Below, one piece after another: positions 37,962 to 48,493 of a stretch of 64,000 bases of DNA. Positions within the stretch are counted from its first letter, which is position 1, and every line of letters starts with the position of its first letter. A model generated the notes under the pieces. That model worked only from the letters and a program-made list of their open reading frames with translations, made no database searches and was not told the origin of the DNA. Made by a program: the position numbers and the translations under genes. The DNA comes from Amycolatopsis tolypomycina (GTDB lineage Bacteria; Actinomycetota; Actinomycetes; Mycobacteriales; Pseudonocardiaceae). The stretch covers positions 124,001-188,000 of the forward strand of contig NZ_FNSO01000001.1 in the NCBI RefSeq assembly GCF_900105945.1, given 5' to 3'.

Positions 37962-39117
37962 ATGCGACCTGCTTGGCAACTCACCGTCGTCCTCTGTATA
38001 TGTCTCCTGGTCTCGTCCGGCTGTACCGGCGAGACCTCGGAGGCGACGCGTCACGCACCGCTGTCACTTCCTTGGCATCCGAAACAACCCCGTCCGGCGG
38101 ATCGGGACGAGCGCGCGGTGGACGCTGCGCTCGCCGCCCTCGACCTGTGCTCGCTGATCGACCTCGGCGTCTACGACCGCCGGAAAGCGCCAGGTGCTGC
38201 GCCGGCCACGCGGCAAGCGAGGGTCTTCGATGGCCGGTGCCAGTGTGACCTCGTGCGCGATGTACTCCCGTTGATCACGGTTCGTGACGGGTCGCCGGAG
38301 AGCGCTCCGCTGCGAAACGACGGGGCGGTCGTCGATCTGTCGGGCGTGAAGGGATACCAGACAGAACGCCACATGAAGGGCGGATCGTCGGCTGCAGTGT
38401 GCTGATTCCGGTCAGTTTTGTCCGGGCAGTGCGTTCGAGATCGCCTACGGCGAGCGGCAGGACAAAGCCCATTGTGAAATCGTGCGTGACTTCGCCGATG
38501 CGGGTGCCCGCTCCCTGCCGAAGGAGCTTGTTTACCCGCCTGGCGGTCAGGACTCCGGCCGCGTTGGGGCCTGCGCCAACATGGTCGTCAACACCGACGG
38601 CAGCGACTGCGATCCCGCCGTCGACCTTGACGTGCTGAACGGCGGTGTGGACGTGGTCCTGAACGCCGGAGCGCGCAACCCGAACGTCGAATGCGCGGTC
38701 TTCCGCGCGGCCGTTGCCGCGGTGTTCGGAGGTGCCTTCGAGCCGGTGGCGACGCCGGGTGCCTGCTGGTTCGTCGAACCGCAGCATCGTCTGCGGATCG
38801 AGGTGGGGGCGACGGTGCTGGGAGACCGCCCGGGGATCTTCGGCTCGGATCCGAACCTTTGGACGGATCGGCAGATCGTCACCCTCGGACAGAAGCCGGC
38901 GGTGGCTTTTCGGAATCTGACCGGAAACGAGTACTCCGTTTACGCTTCGCCGTACGGCGCCCTCGACCGCCGAGGGCATGTCCGGTTGCAGATCAGTGCC
39001 GAGCGCGAGCGCGGCATCGACACCGACGTCCAGCCGGTTTTGCCGATGGATGTCACGCTGAAGGCAAAGGCTGTCGTCGCGTCAGTGCTGGAGCACCATT
39101 TCGGACCAGGTCGCTGA
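37962..39117 (+). pseudogene. Lipoprotein gene split by a frameshift
   Basis: The first part (ATG 37962) encodes a lipoprotein signal MRPAWQLTVVLCICLLVSSG ending in Cys, then HPKQPRPADRDERAVDAALA and VVDLSGVKGYQTERHMKGG, and stops at 38405. In the next frame, sense codons run on without interruption from about 38377 (LQCADSGQFCPGSAFEIAYG, then ERQDKAHCEIVRDFADAG) to 39117, with coding-like composition and paired cysteines. Joining the frames between about 38375 and 38403 gives one lipoprotein of about 385 aa, probably with two DUF3558-like cysteine-bearing domains. I see no slippery site or pseudoknot, so recent mutation or a sequencing error is likelier than programmed frameshifting. Confidence 0.68.
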
Positions 39118-39192
39118 CTCGATGCTGCGCAAACTGGCGAAGGCGCCGCGGCCACCCTCTCGGCTCGTCCCAGGCCGCGGCGCCCCCGGGCC

Positions 39193-39825
39193 CTATGGGG
39201 TCGGTGTGCAGCTCGTCCGGCCCAGTGTCACCGCTCCGCTGATGCCCGATGCCGGCAGGAACTCGAGGCGCAGCATCGTCAAGCCGATGCTTCCGTCGCC
39301 CGGGAGGCTCTGGATGTTGAACACCGCGTTCGCCAGCACCGTTCCGTCCGCTTTCCGGATCGGCGACACGTACCCGACCGGCACCGGGTTCGGCGGGTTC
39401 GTGATTCCCGACATCCCGCCGTACGACCAGTTCGCGCTCGTCTGCGTCTGCGTTCCCTCGCACGTCACCGTGTAACTCGCCAGCTTCACCCTCGGCCCAC
39501 CCGCGCTCACCAGCGCCGACAGCTCGAAGTTCTTGCTCGTTGCCGTCGACTTGGTCGCTGTCGCGTTCGTGTTCGGGTCCGTCACGGTTGTCGTGCAGGA
39601 GGACGTTCCGCCGCCGAATGTCACTCCTGGCTTCGAGGCCACCTGGGCCGACGCGCTCGCCGGGCCGGTGATCGAACACTGACCCTGCGTCGGCACCTCC
39701 ACCGTCGAGCCCGCCTTCGTGAACGACGCCGAGCCGATGTCCGCCACGCCCCGCAGCGGGTCCGCCGAAGCAGGCGAAGCGGCAGCCACCAGGGCCAACA
39801 GAGCCGTAACAACCGTGCCGCGCAT
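39193..39825 (-). CDS. Secreted beta-rich protein, choice-of-anchor P-like
   Basis: 210 aa. Signal peptide MRGTVVTALLALVAAASPAS with cleavage near ASA-DP, then a threonine/serine-rich beta domain with three or four cysteines (TQGQCSITGP, TSSCTTTVTD, YTVTCEGTQT, GRTSCTPTP) suggesting disulfides. The style (choline-free, repetitive NTNATATKSTATS strand) resembles actinobacterial secreted proteins annotated as choice-of-anchor P; I hold that family name loosely. AAGGAGG lies before ATG 39825. It is convergent with the broken lipoprotein gene and divergent from the prenyl synthase gene. Confidence 0.65.
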   Translation of the reverse strand: MRGTVVTALLALVAAASPASADPLRGVADIGSASFTKAGSTVEVPTQGQCSITGPASASAQVASKPGVTFGGGTSSCTTTVTDPNTNATATKSTATSKNFELSALVSAGGPRVKLASYTVTCEGTQTQTSANWSYGGMSGITNPPNPVPVGYVSPIRKADGTVLANAVFNIQSLPGDGSIGLTMLRLEFLPASGISGAVTLGRTSCTPTP

Positions 39826-39926
39826 GCGCGTTCCTCCTTGCCGAGCGGGGTTCACCTTCTGAATATCCGCCCGCCCGAGCCGTCCGTTGCGTCCGGAATC
39901 TCCGATCACCCTTTCGAGGAGCGCGA

Positions 39927-39941
39927 ACCACCCGGGGTGGT
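39927..39941. promoter_or_regulatory. 15-bp palindrome between divergent genes
   Basis: ACCACCC-G-GGGTGGT is a perfect 7-bp dyad around one base, placed 101 nt upstream of the secreted protein start (minus) and 105 nt upstream of the prenyl synthase start (plus). The midpoint position between divergent genes suggests an operator; no known regulator is assigned. Confidence 0.35.
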
Positions 39942-40046
39942 GTCATGTTCGTCACCGTTTCCGCAGGACAGCGGGTAAACGACCGCGCGGCGTAGCCACT
40001 ACGCTCAAGGGGCAACCGACCGGTGCACGAGTAGAGCGGAGCCGAC

Positions 40047-41105
40047 GTGTCTGTGCCTTCCCCAGCCCCCGGGGCGGGATCCCTCCCCGCTGCGCCGGGC
40101 GGCGCCCTCGACGACCTGCGGGCGTCGGTCGGGCTGCAGATCGCCGACGAAACCCTCCTTCGATCCATCGCCGGCGGGCTGGCCGAGGTCGAGAAGCTGC
40201 TGCGCGAGGTCGTGCGCAGTGACGTCCAGGCCGTCAACGACGCCGCGTTGCACCTGGTCGAGGCCGGTGGCAAACGCTTCCGTCCGCTGTTCACCCTGCT
40301 CGCCGCGCAGTTCGGGCCGAAGCAGGACGACCACGTCATCATCGCCGCCGCCGCGGTCGAGCTGGTGCACCTGGCCACGCTCTACCACGACGACGTCATG
40401 GACGAGGCCGACATGCGGCGCGGCGCCGAGAGCGTCAACGCGCGCTGGGACAACACCATCGCCATCCTCACCGGCGACTTCCTCTTCGCGCACGCGTCGC
40501 GCCTGGTCGCCGACCTCGGCACGGACGCCGCGCGGATCATCGCCGAGACCTTCGGCGAGCTGGTCACCGGCCAGATGCGGGAGACCGTCGGCCCCGGTCC
40601 GGGTGACGACGCCGTCGCGCACTACCTCACCGTCATCGCCCAGAAGACCGGGTCGCTGATCGCCACCTCCGGCCGCTTCGGCGGCATGATGTCCGGCGCC
40701 GCCGAGGAGCACATCGAGGCGCTGCGCCGGTTCGGCGACATCATCGGCACCGCGTTCCAGATCTCCGACGACATCATCGACATCGCCTCGCCGTCCGACG
40801 AGCTCGGCAAGGCGCAGGGCACCGACCTGCGCGAAGGCGTCCGGACGCTGCCCATGCTGTACGCGCTGGCCGACCCGGAGACCGACCCGCGGCTCATCGA
40901 GCTGCTGTCCGGACCGATCGCCGACGACGCCCTCGTGCAGGAGGCGCTCGACCTCCTCCGGGTGAGTAGCGGACTCGATCGAGCACGCGTCACCCTTTCC
41001 GACTACGCTCAGCGCGCGCGAGCCGAGCTCACCGCGCTGCCCGCGTCACCCGCCCGGGACGCGTGCGAGTCGGTCGCCGACTACCTGGTCGCGCGCACGC
41101 GCTGA
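40047..41105 (+). CDS. grcC1: Long-chain polyprenyl diphosphate synthase (GrcC1-like)
   Basis: 352 aa, trans-isoprenyl diphosphate synthase that builds the menaquinone side chain used by MenA. First aspartate-rich motif ATLYHDDVMDEADMRRG, second QISDDIIDIASP, plus GGKRFRPLFTLLAAQFGPK for IPP binding. Small residues before the first motif fit a long-chain product; the exact length (C40-C45) cannot be read reliably. In M. tuberculosis the corresponding gene grcC1 (Rv0562) adjoins menJ (Rv0561c); here the nuo operon and the accessory islet lie between them. GTG start with GAGCGGA upstream. Confidence 0.88.
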   Translation: MSVPSPAPGAGSLPAAPGGALDDLRASVGLQIADETLLRSIAGGLAEVEKLLREVVRSDVQAVNDAALHLVEAGGKRFRPLFTLLAAQFGPKQDDHVIIAAAAVELVHLATLYHDDVMDEADMRRGAESVNARWDNTIAILTGDFLFAHASRLVADLGTDAARIIAETFGELVTGQMRETVGPGPGDDAVAHYLTVIAQKTGSLIATSGRFGGMMSGAAEEHIEALRRFGDIIGTAFQISDDIIDIASPSDELGKAQGTDLREGVRTLPMLYALADPETDPRLIELLSGPIADDALVQEALDLLRVSSGLDRARVTLSDYAQRARAELTALPASPARDACESVADYLVARTR

Positions 41106-41128
41106 GCACTTAACAGGGGCAGGAAAAG

Positions 41129-42340
41129 ATGTCCATATTCGGACAGGTCTGGCTGTGGAGCCTCGCCGCGTTCTTCGTCGGGGTGCTCCTCACCTGGCTG
41201 GTGCTGGTGCTGCCGCTCCGCAAGAGCGTCCGCCGGCTGGAGAGCGCGCTGGCGCAGGCCCACGCCGACGCCGCGCGCACCCCCGCGAACGCCGGGTCGG
41301 TGAGCGGCACCGAGGCGTTCCGGCGGGCCGAGCCGGCGCCGACCCGCCAGGAGACGTCTTACCCCGGCACGCTGGTCGCCGCGCCGCCGATCCACCGCGA
41401 CGACGTCCACGACGACATCGACGAGGACTTCGCCGAGCTCGACGCCCAGGTGCCGCCGCGGATGCCGCCGACCGAGCCGTTCGTTCAGGCGCCGGAGCCG
41501 GAGCCGGAACCCGCGGAAGACGACCCGTACCGGAGCGCGGCCAACCAGTTCCTGACGCCCGAGGACGAGCCGGAGCGCGCCGACCCGACCCAGTACCTCA
41601 CCCCGGTCGGGGACTCGTTCGACGACGACCTCGAGCCGGAGTCGCCCGCACTGGCGCGGCTCGAGCAGAACGCCGACTCCGACACCGCCGGCTCGCTGTT
41701 CACGCCACCATCCGGCGAGGCGGCGCCGGACTGGTTCGACCGCGACGCTTCCTCCGAGCAGCGGTCGGCGTTCGAAGAGCCGGTGGAGCGCACGCGGTAC
41801 CTCGGCTCGGTCGGCAAGGCCGAGCCGGAAGAAGCCGAGCCGCCGCAGTACGCGTTCGGCGGCGACATCGCCGAGAGCGACCTCGACGTGCCCCCGGAGA
41901 CCCCCGCCGAAGCCACGCAGGTGCTGCCGAAGCGGCAGCCGCGGGAGGCGGTGCGCGGCGGGTTCGACACGCCCCAGCCGATCCAGCCGTCGATGCGCAC
42001 GGTCGAGCGCCGCGAGCCCGACCTGTCCGGCGGCCACAGCGGTTCGCTGTTCGAGCCGTCGGTCCAGCCGAACCAGGCGGCCGCGAGTGTCGTGGCGCCG
42101 GAACCGCCGCCGGCCCGCCAGTCGGCGGCCGACTCGGTCCCGCCTGGCCCGTTCGGCCCCGGCTCGGCGATGCCGCGCCCGGGTGGCGGCGCCCCCAGCG
42201 ACAGCTTCGCCGTGAAGGCCAGCGTCACCGCCTTGCGGTACTGCACCGAGGAGTCGGCGCAGTTCCCGAAGATGGTCGCCGAGGTGTGGTTCCGGACGGC
42301 GGAAGACGCCGAGCGCGTCGGGTTCCGGCCGCTCGGCTGA
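41129..42340 (+). CDS. Single-pass membrane protein with acidic linker and C-terminal sunset-like domain
   Basis: 403 aa. One N-terminal membrane helix (WLWSLAAFFVGVLLTWLVLV, about 7-26), a short basic stretch, then about 300 residues of proline/glutamate/aspartate-rich, presumably disordered linker. The last 45 residues (SFAVKASVTALRYCTEESAQ to AEVWFRTAEDAERVGFRPLG) match the pattern of the small sunset domain found at the ends of actinobacterial surface or envelope proteins. The function of such proteins is unknown. It lies 23 nt downstream of the prenyl synthase gene and is likely co-transcribed. Confidence 0.65.
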   Translation: MSIFGQVWLWSLAAFFVGVLLTWLVLVLPLRKSVRRLESALAQAHADAARTPANAGSVSGTEAFRRAEPAPTRQETSYPGTLVAAPPIHRDDVHDDIDEDFAELDAQVPPRMPPTEPFVQAPEPEPEPAEDDPYRSAANQFLTPEDEPERADPTQYLTPVGDSFDDDLEPESPALARLEQNADSDTAGSLFTPPSGEAAPDWFDRDASSEQRSAFEEPVERTRYLGSVGKAEPEEAEPPQYAFGGDIAESDLDVPPETPAEATQVLPKRQPREAVRGGFDTPQPIQPSMRTVERREPDLSGGHSGSLFEPSVQPNQAAASVVAPEPPPARQSAADSVPPGPFGPGSAMPRPGGGAPSDSFAVKASVTALRYCTEESAQFPKMVAEVWFRTAEDAERVGFRPLG

Positions 42341-42394
42341 GGTTCGGACGAACGACCTGAGGTCCGGGACTCTTGTCCGGGCCTGAATGCGAAC

Positions 42395-42425
42395 AAGGCC
42401 GCCATGCACCGGGCATGGCGGCCTT
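42395..42425. terminator. Bidirectional terminator hairpin between convergent genes
   Basis: Perfect 13-bp arms AAGGCCGCCATGC (42395-42407) and GCATGGCGGCCTT (42413-42425) around a 5-nt loop. It sits between the plus-strand membrane protein gene and the minus-strand korB, 15 nt from the korB stop, and ends in TTCTTC on one side. Confidence 0.85.
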
Positions 42426-42439
42426 CTTCACAAGCGGGG

Positions 42440-43500
42440 TTACGCGACGGTCCAGGTGTCCTTGCCGCGCAGCAGGCCCTGCAGGTCCGGCTTGCGGGCC
42501 GCGCGGGCCTCCTCGACCTGGGCGCGGGCGCCGTCGTCGTACGTCGGGCGCTCGACCTGGCGGAGGATGCCCGTCGGGACGTGGTTCAGGTTCTGGTCGC
42601 CGATGCGCGAGAGCGCGAACGCGTACGACGTGTCCGCGATCGACGGGTCGTGCACCACGATGTTGTCCTCGCCGATGTCGGCGACCTTGGCGACGTCCAG
42701 CCCGCCCCAGTCGCCGCGCTTGACGCCGAACTCCTGGTTCGGGCCGAAGCGGATCGGCTCGCCCGCGCGCAGCGGGATCAGGCGCGTGGCGGCCTCGTCG
42801 GCGTCCTTGAGGACGTCGAACGCGCCGTCGTTGAAGATCGGGCAGTTCTGGTAGATCTCCACCAGCGCCGAACCGCGGTGCTGCGCCGCCGCCTGCAGGA
42901 CCTCGGTCAGGCCCTTGCGGTCGGAGTCCAGCGCGCGGCCCACGAACGACGCCTCCGCGCCGATCGCCAGCGACAGCGGGTTGAACGGCGTGTCCACCGA
43001 ACCCATCGGCGTCGACTTCGTGACCATGCCCTGCCCGGACGTCGGGGAGTACTGGCCCTTGGTCAGCCCGTAGATCCGGTTGTTGAACAGCAGGATCTTG
43101 ATGTTCACGTTGCGGCGCAGCGCGTGGATCAGGTGGTTGCCGCCGATGGACAGCGCGTCGCCGTCACCGGTGACGACCCACACCGACAGGTCGGGCCGCG
43201 TGGTGGCCAGCCCGGTGGCGATCGACGGCGCGCGGCCGTGGATCGAGTGCATGCCGTAGGTGTTCAGGTAGTACGGGAAGCGCGACGAGCAGCCGATGCC
43301 CGAGATGAACACGATGTTCTCGCGCTTGAGGCCGAGCGTCGGCAGGAACGACTGGACGGCGTTGAGGACGACGTAGTCGCCGCAGCCCGGGCACCAGCGG
43401 ACTTCCTGGTCGGACTTGTAGTCCTTGGCCTTCTGCGGCTCGTCGGTGGTGGGCACAAGGTCCAGGCCGCCGAGGTTGGGTATCCCCAGATCGATCGCGG

Positions 43501-43504
<4 letters not shown>
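42440..43504 (-). CDS. korB: KorB, 2-oxoglutarate:ferredoxin oxidoreductase beta subunit
   Basis: 354 aa. Thiamine-diphosphate-binding subunit with a CxxC cluster-ligand motif in RWCPGCGDYVVLNAVQSFLP, a further cysteine in SGIGCSSRFPYY, and the ThDP motif GDGDALSIGGNHLIHALRRN ... LLFNNRIYGLT. With KorA it converts 2-oxoglutarate and CoA to succinyl-CoA, CO2 and reduced ferredoxin, as in M. tuberculosis Rv2454c/Rv2455c. The ATG overlaps the korA stop (ATGA). Confidence 0.93.
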
Positions 43505-45426
<1,922 letters not shown>

Positions 45427-45590
45427 GGGTCAGGGATTCCCTCTCTCCCGACGGTACGGCTTCCGTTCGCCTGCCGGTGCCGCGGCTGCGCTCACCAGAT
45501 CTACTCCCGAGGTTAGCTCGCCCTCAACACCGATGTTGGTAGTGTCCCGGCTGCTGGACGACCTCATCCATGCGGTTCCCGGTTTTCGCG

Positions 45591-45613
45591 TACAGATACA
45601 CCGGATACCTGTA
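45591..45613. promoter_or_regulatory. Imperfect dyad upstream of korA
   Basis: TACAG at 45591-45595 and CTGTA at 45609-45613 bracket a partly symmetric centre (ATACACCGGATAC), 165 nt upstream of korA and 75 nt downstream of the enoyl-CoA hydratase gene. It could be an operator for korAB. The region 45,530-45,640 is locally AT-richer, as promoters here often are. No regulator is assigned. Confidence 0.3.
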
Positions 45614-45687
45614 ACCGATGGTAAAGCGTAACCACTGCGGCGCGTTGTGACGCGCATCTCCGGCAAGGGTAGGGGCCCCTGATCGAG

Positions 45688-46452
45688 TCACGGGCGAGAA
45701 CGGATCCGGTTCCGCATCAAGGAAAGCCGTTCGGCGAACTCCGGTGACGCCAGCGAGGCCAGCTGCGGTGCGATCTCGACGTCGACGGCGTCGCTGTGCC
45801 GCCCCAGGTCCGCGGTGGTGCGCAGGCTGCGCTTGGTGGCGATCAGGACCTCGCGCGGCGCGGTGACGGCGGCGTGAGCGAGGTCACGTGCGGCCGCCAG
45901 CAGGTCATCGTGGTCGCCGTCGACCACGCGCAGCGCCAGCCCGGCCCGCACCGCGCCTTCGGCGTCCAGCGCCTGCCCGAACAAGGTCATGGCGGCGGCC
46001 TGCTGCGGGCCGGCCAGCCGCTGGGTCATCCAGGTCATCCCGCCGCCGGGGTGCAGCCCGAGTTCGAGGAACCGGGCGACGAACCTGGCCCGCGGCCCGG
46101 CCAGCCGCACATCGGCGGCGAGGGCGAGGTTCAGCCCGGCCCCGACGGCCGCCCCGCCGACGGCGGCGATCGTCGGCAGCGTGCACCGCGCGACGGCGAG
46201 GAAGCCTTTGTAGATGGCCCGCAGCCCGGCTTCGCCTGCCTCGGCCAGCGCGGACAGGTCAGCTCCGGCGCAGAAGGCGGGCGGCGTCCCGGTGACGACG
46301 ACGGCGTGCACGGACTCGTCCCGTTCGGCGGCCCCGACGGCGGCGGCGAGCTGCGCGGAGAGGTCGAGGGTCAGCGCGTTCCGGCTGCCGGGAGCGTCGA
46401 CGGTGATGAGGGCGACGCCGCCGGAGTGCTCGCTGACGATGCTGTCGGTCAT
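45688..46452 (-). CDS. Enoyl-CoA hydratase/isomerase family protein
   Basis: 254 aa crotonase-fold protein. NALTLDLSAQLAAAVGAAER, the first oxyanion-hole segment TPPAFCAGADLSALAEAG, and the second GGAAVGAGLNLALAADVRLA are intact. At the positions of the two catalytic glutamates of classical hydratases, the region FLELGLHPGGGMTWMTQRLA retains one glutamate-bearing loop, while the segment VGGAAVGAGLN lacks the first, so isomerase or another crotonase activity is possible. Substrate unknown. Divergent from the small membrane protein gene, 36 nt away. Confidence 0.82.
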   Translation of the reverse strand: MTDSIVSEHSGGVALITVDAPGSRNALTLDLSAQLAAAVGAAERDESVHAVVVTGTPPAFCAGADLSALAEAGEAGLRAIYKGFLAVARCTLPTIAAVGGAAVGAGLNLALAADVRLAGPRARFVARFLELGLHPGGGMTWMTQRLAGPQQAAAMTLFGQALDAEGAVRAGLALRVVDGDHDDLLAAARDLAHAAVTAPREVLIATKRSLRTTADLGRHSDAVDVEIAPQLASLASPEFAERLSLMRNRIRSRP

Positions 46453-46488
46453 GGCGCCCAGGGTGGCACGGTCCGGTATTGGTGGGGC

Positions 46489-46878
46489 ATGGGGGAACTG
46501 GTCGGGGCGCTGGTCAAGGGCATCATCGTGCTGGTGGGCAACCTGCTGGCGGCGATCGACACGGCGGAGCTGTCCGGCGCCCGCCGCCGCCGGTCCCGGG
46601 CGGCGGCCCTGGCGCGCGGTTCGCGGGTGGAGTACCCGTGCGTCCTGCGGTCGCCGGAGCTGACGGCCGGCCGCGAGCGGCGCGGGTGGCTGGTCGTGGG
46701 CGACGGGCCGGTGCGGTGGCGGGGCCTGCGTGCGGAGCCGGTGGTGTTCGAGCCGGGCGAGCTGACGATGCAGGCGGTCGACCAGCAGGCGGTGACATTC
46801 CAGTCGGCGGGCGGCCGGGCGGAGCTGCGGCTGCACCCGGACGAGGCACCGGCTGTGCTGCGCGCACTGGGCGGCTGA
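46489..46878 (+). CDS. Hypothetical membrane-anchored protein
   Basis: 129 aa. An N-terminal hydrophobic helix (LVGALVKGIIVLVGNLLAAI, residues 4-23) and a basic stretch RRRRSRAAALARG precede a compact beta-rich domain (VEYPCVLRSPELTAG, WLVVGDGPVRWRGLRAEPVV, FEPGELTMQAVDQQAVTFQS). The layout recalls DUF2550-like membrane proteins but I am not certain of the family. Its start is 37 nt from that of the divergent enoyl-CoA hydratase gene. Confidence 0.6.
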   Translation: MGELVGALVKGIIVLVGNLLAAIDTAELSGARRRRSRAAALARGSRVEYPCVLRSPELTAGRERRGWLVVGDGPVRWRGLRAEPVVFEPGELTMQAVDQQAVTFQSAGGRAELRLHPDEAPAVLRALGG

Positions 46879-47053
46879 GGTCGCGCCTCCGGCCCCCGGC
46901 GACCAGCGTATCGGCGACGGCCGACGGTTTTCGCGATCTCGGAGCTCGGGGAGCGGACCTGTCCACAGGCCCGCTGACCTGTGGACCGGTGCCGTGCGCC
47001 CGCCCGGAACCGTCGGACCCCGCCGGTAGGCTGGAGACCGGGGGCCGGAGGCC

Positions 47054-47509
47054 TCACTGCTCCGGAGTGGGCGGCCGTTCGAGCAACCGCGAGAGCACCA
47101 CCGTCGACACGGTCCGGTCCACGATCTCCAGCCCCCGCAGCCGCTCCAGCGCCGTCTCCAGGTGGTGGATGTCCGCCGCCCGCAGGTGCACGATCGCGTC
47201 CGCCGCGCCGGACACCGTGTACGCCGCCACCACCTCCGGCAGGGGCTCCAGGCGCGCCCGGATGCGGGCCGGGGTGATGTTGCCCTGGCACGTGACCTCG
47301 ACGAACGCCTCCGTTCCCCAGCCCAGCGCCTCCGGGTCGACCACCGCCGTGAAGCCCCGCAGGATGCCCGTCTCCAGCAGGCGGTCGACCCTCCTCTTGA
47401 CCGCCGGCGCCGACAGGCCGACCACCTTGCCGATCTCCGCGTAGCTGCTGCGCGCGTTCGCCACGAGACACGAAACGATTCGCTGGTCGATGGTGTTCAC
47501 ACGCAACAT
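47054..47509 (-). CDS. Lrp/AsnC-family regulator, divergent from ddaH
   Basis: 151 aa. AsnC-type helix-turn-helix at residues 5-55 (NTIDQRIVSCLVANARSSYA, VGLSAPAVKRRVDRLLETGI) and a RAM domain from about 65. It is transcribed divergently from the DDAH-like gene, 65 nt between starts. The same pairing exists in M. tuberculosis (Rv2324 beside Rv2323c), where it belongs to arginine/ornithine catabolism. I infer local regulation of ddaH with arginine or a derivative as effector. Confidence 0.86.
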   Translation of the reverse strand: MLRVNTIDQRIVSCLVANARSSYAEIGKVVGLSAPAVKRRVDRLLETGILRGFTAVVDPEALGWGTEAFVEVTCQGNITPARIRARLEPLPEVVAAYTVSGAADAIVHLRAADIHHLETALERLRGLEIVDRTVSTVVLSRLLERPPTPEQ

Positions 47510-47574
47510 TTAGCACAGATACGCGCAGCGAACAGCGATTGATTGCGATATTAGGCACGCCTTACCCTGCAGTC

Positions 47575-48411
47575 ATGCAGGCGATGCGCGTACCGACCAC
47601 TCGTCGATACCTCATGTGCCCGCCGCGCTTCTTCGCGGTGGACTACGTGATCAACCCCTGGATGGACCCGACCCAGCCGGTCAGCGCCGACGTCGCCGTC
47701 GCGCAGTGGACCGAACTGCGCGACACCTACCGCAGGCTCGGCCACACCGTCGAAGAAATCGACCCCCAGCCCGGCCTGCCCGACATGGTCTTCGCCGCCA
47801 ACTCCGGCACCGTCGTCGACGGCCGCGTGCTCGGCTCGCGGTTCCGCGCGCCGCAGCGCGCCGCGGAGGCCGAGCACTTCCGGCGCTGGTTCGTCGAGCA
47901 CGGCTACCGCGACATCACCATGCCGGAGAAGATCAACGAGGCCGAGGGCGACTTCGCCTGGACAGGCTCCCTGCTGCTGGCCGGCACCGGCTTCCGCACC
48001 GACCCGGCCGCGCACGCGGAAGCCCAGGAAGTCCTCGGCGTCCCGGTCGTCTCGCTGCAGCTGGTCGACCCGCGCTACTACCACCTCGACACCGCCCTGT
48101 TCGTGCTCGCCGAGGCGACGGACACGACCCGCGCGCAGATCGTCTACTACCCGGACGCCTTCTCGGCAGGCTCGCGCCGCGTGCTCGAGCGGGTGTTCCC
48201 GGACGCCGTGCTCGCCACGAAGGAAGACGCCGAGTGCTTCGGCCTCAACGGCGTCTCCGACGGCCGCAATGTCGTCCTCCCGGTGGAGGCCACCCGTCTG
48301 GGTGAAATTCTGCTCGCACGGGGGTACGAACCGGTCTACGTCGACATCTCCGAGCTGCGGAAAGCCGGCGGCGGCCCGAAGTGCTGCACCCTGGAAATCC
48401 GCAAGGGCTGA
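47575..48411 (+). CDS. ddaH: Dimethylarginine dimethylaminohydrolase / arginine-deiminase-like hydrolase
   Basis: 278 aa, guanidine-modifying superfamily (pentein fold). Landmarks: RRYLMCPPRFFAVDYVINPW, PDMVFAANSGTVVDG with the substrate-binding aspartate, EGDFAWTG, the catalytic histidine in RYYHLDTALFVL, and the nucleophile cysteine in GGGPKCCTLEIRKG near the C-terminus. The reaction is hydrolysis of a (methyl)arginine guanidinium to citrulline plus (dimethyl)amine or ammonia. Usual partners rocD and rocE are not next to it here. ATG 47575 is chosen; ATG 47584 is also possible. Confidence 0.84.
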   Translation: MQAMRVPTTRRYLMCPPRFFAVDYVINPWMDPTQPVSADVAVAQWTELRDTYRRLGHTVEEIDPQPGLPDMVFAANSGTVVDGRVLGSRFRAPQRAAEAEHFRRWFVEHGYRDITMPEKINEAEGDFAWTGSLLLAGTGFRTDPAAHAEAQEVLGVPVVSLQLVDPRYYHLDTALFVLAEATDTTRAQIVYYPDAFSAGSRRVLERVFPDAVLATKEDAECFGLNGVSDGRNVVLPVEATRLGEILLARGYEPVYVDISELRKAGGGPKCCTLEIRKG

Positions 48412-48493
48412 TCAACGTCCGAAAACGTGTAACTCACCCGTTTGCCACGGCGATTAATCGAAGTAACAAATCGACTACTCGCAGTGGCAGGCG

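Noticed and set aside
45430..45666. A 78-residue minus-strand frame upstream of korA
   Set aside because: No ribosome site, no family similarity, and it spans the likely korA promoter region.
47551..47569. A TTAGGC...CCTTACC stretch before ddaH resembling an IdeR/DtxR iron box
   Set aside because: Only about 12 of 19 consensus positions match and the gene has no link to iron metabolism; chance similarity is likelier.
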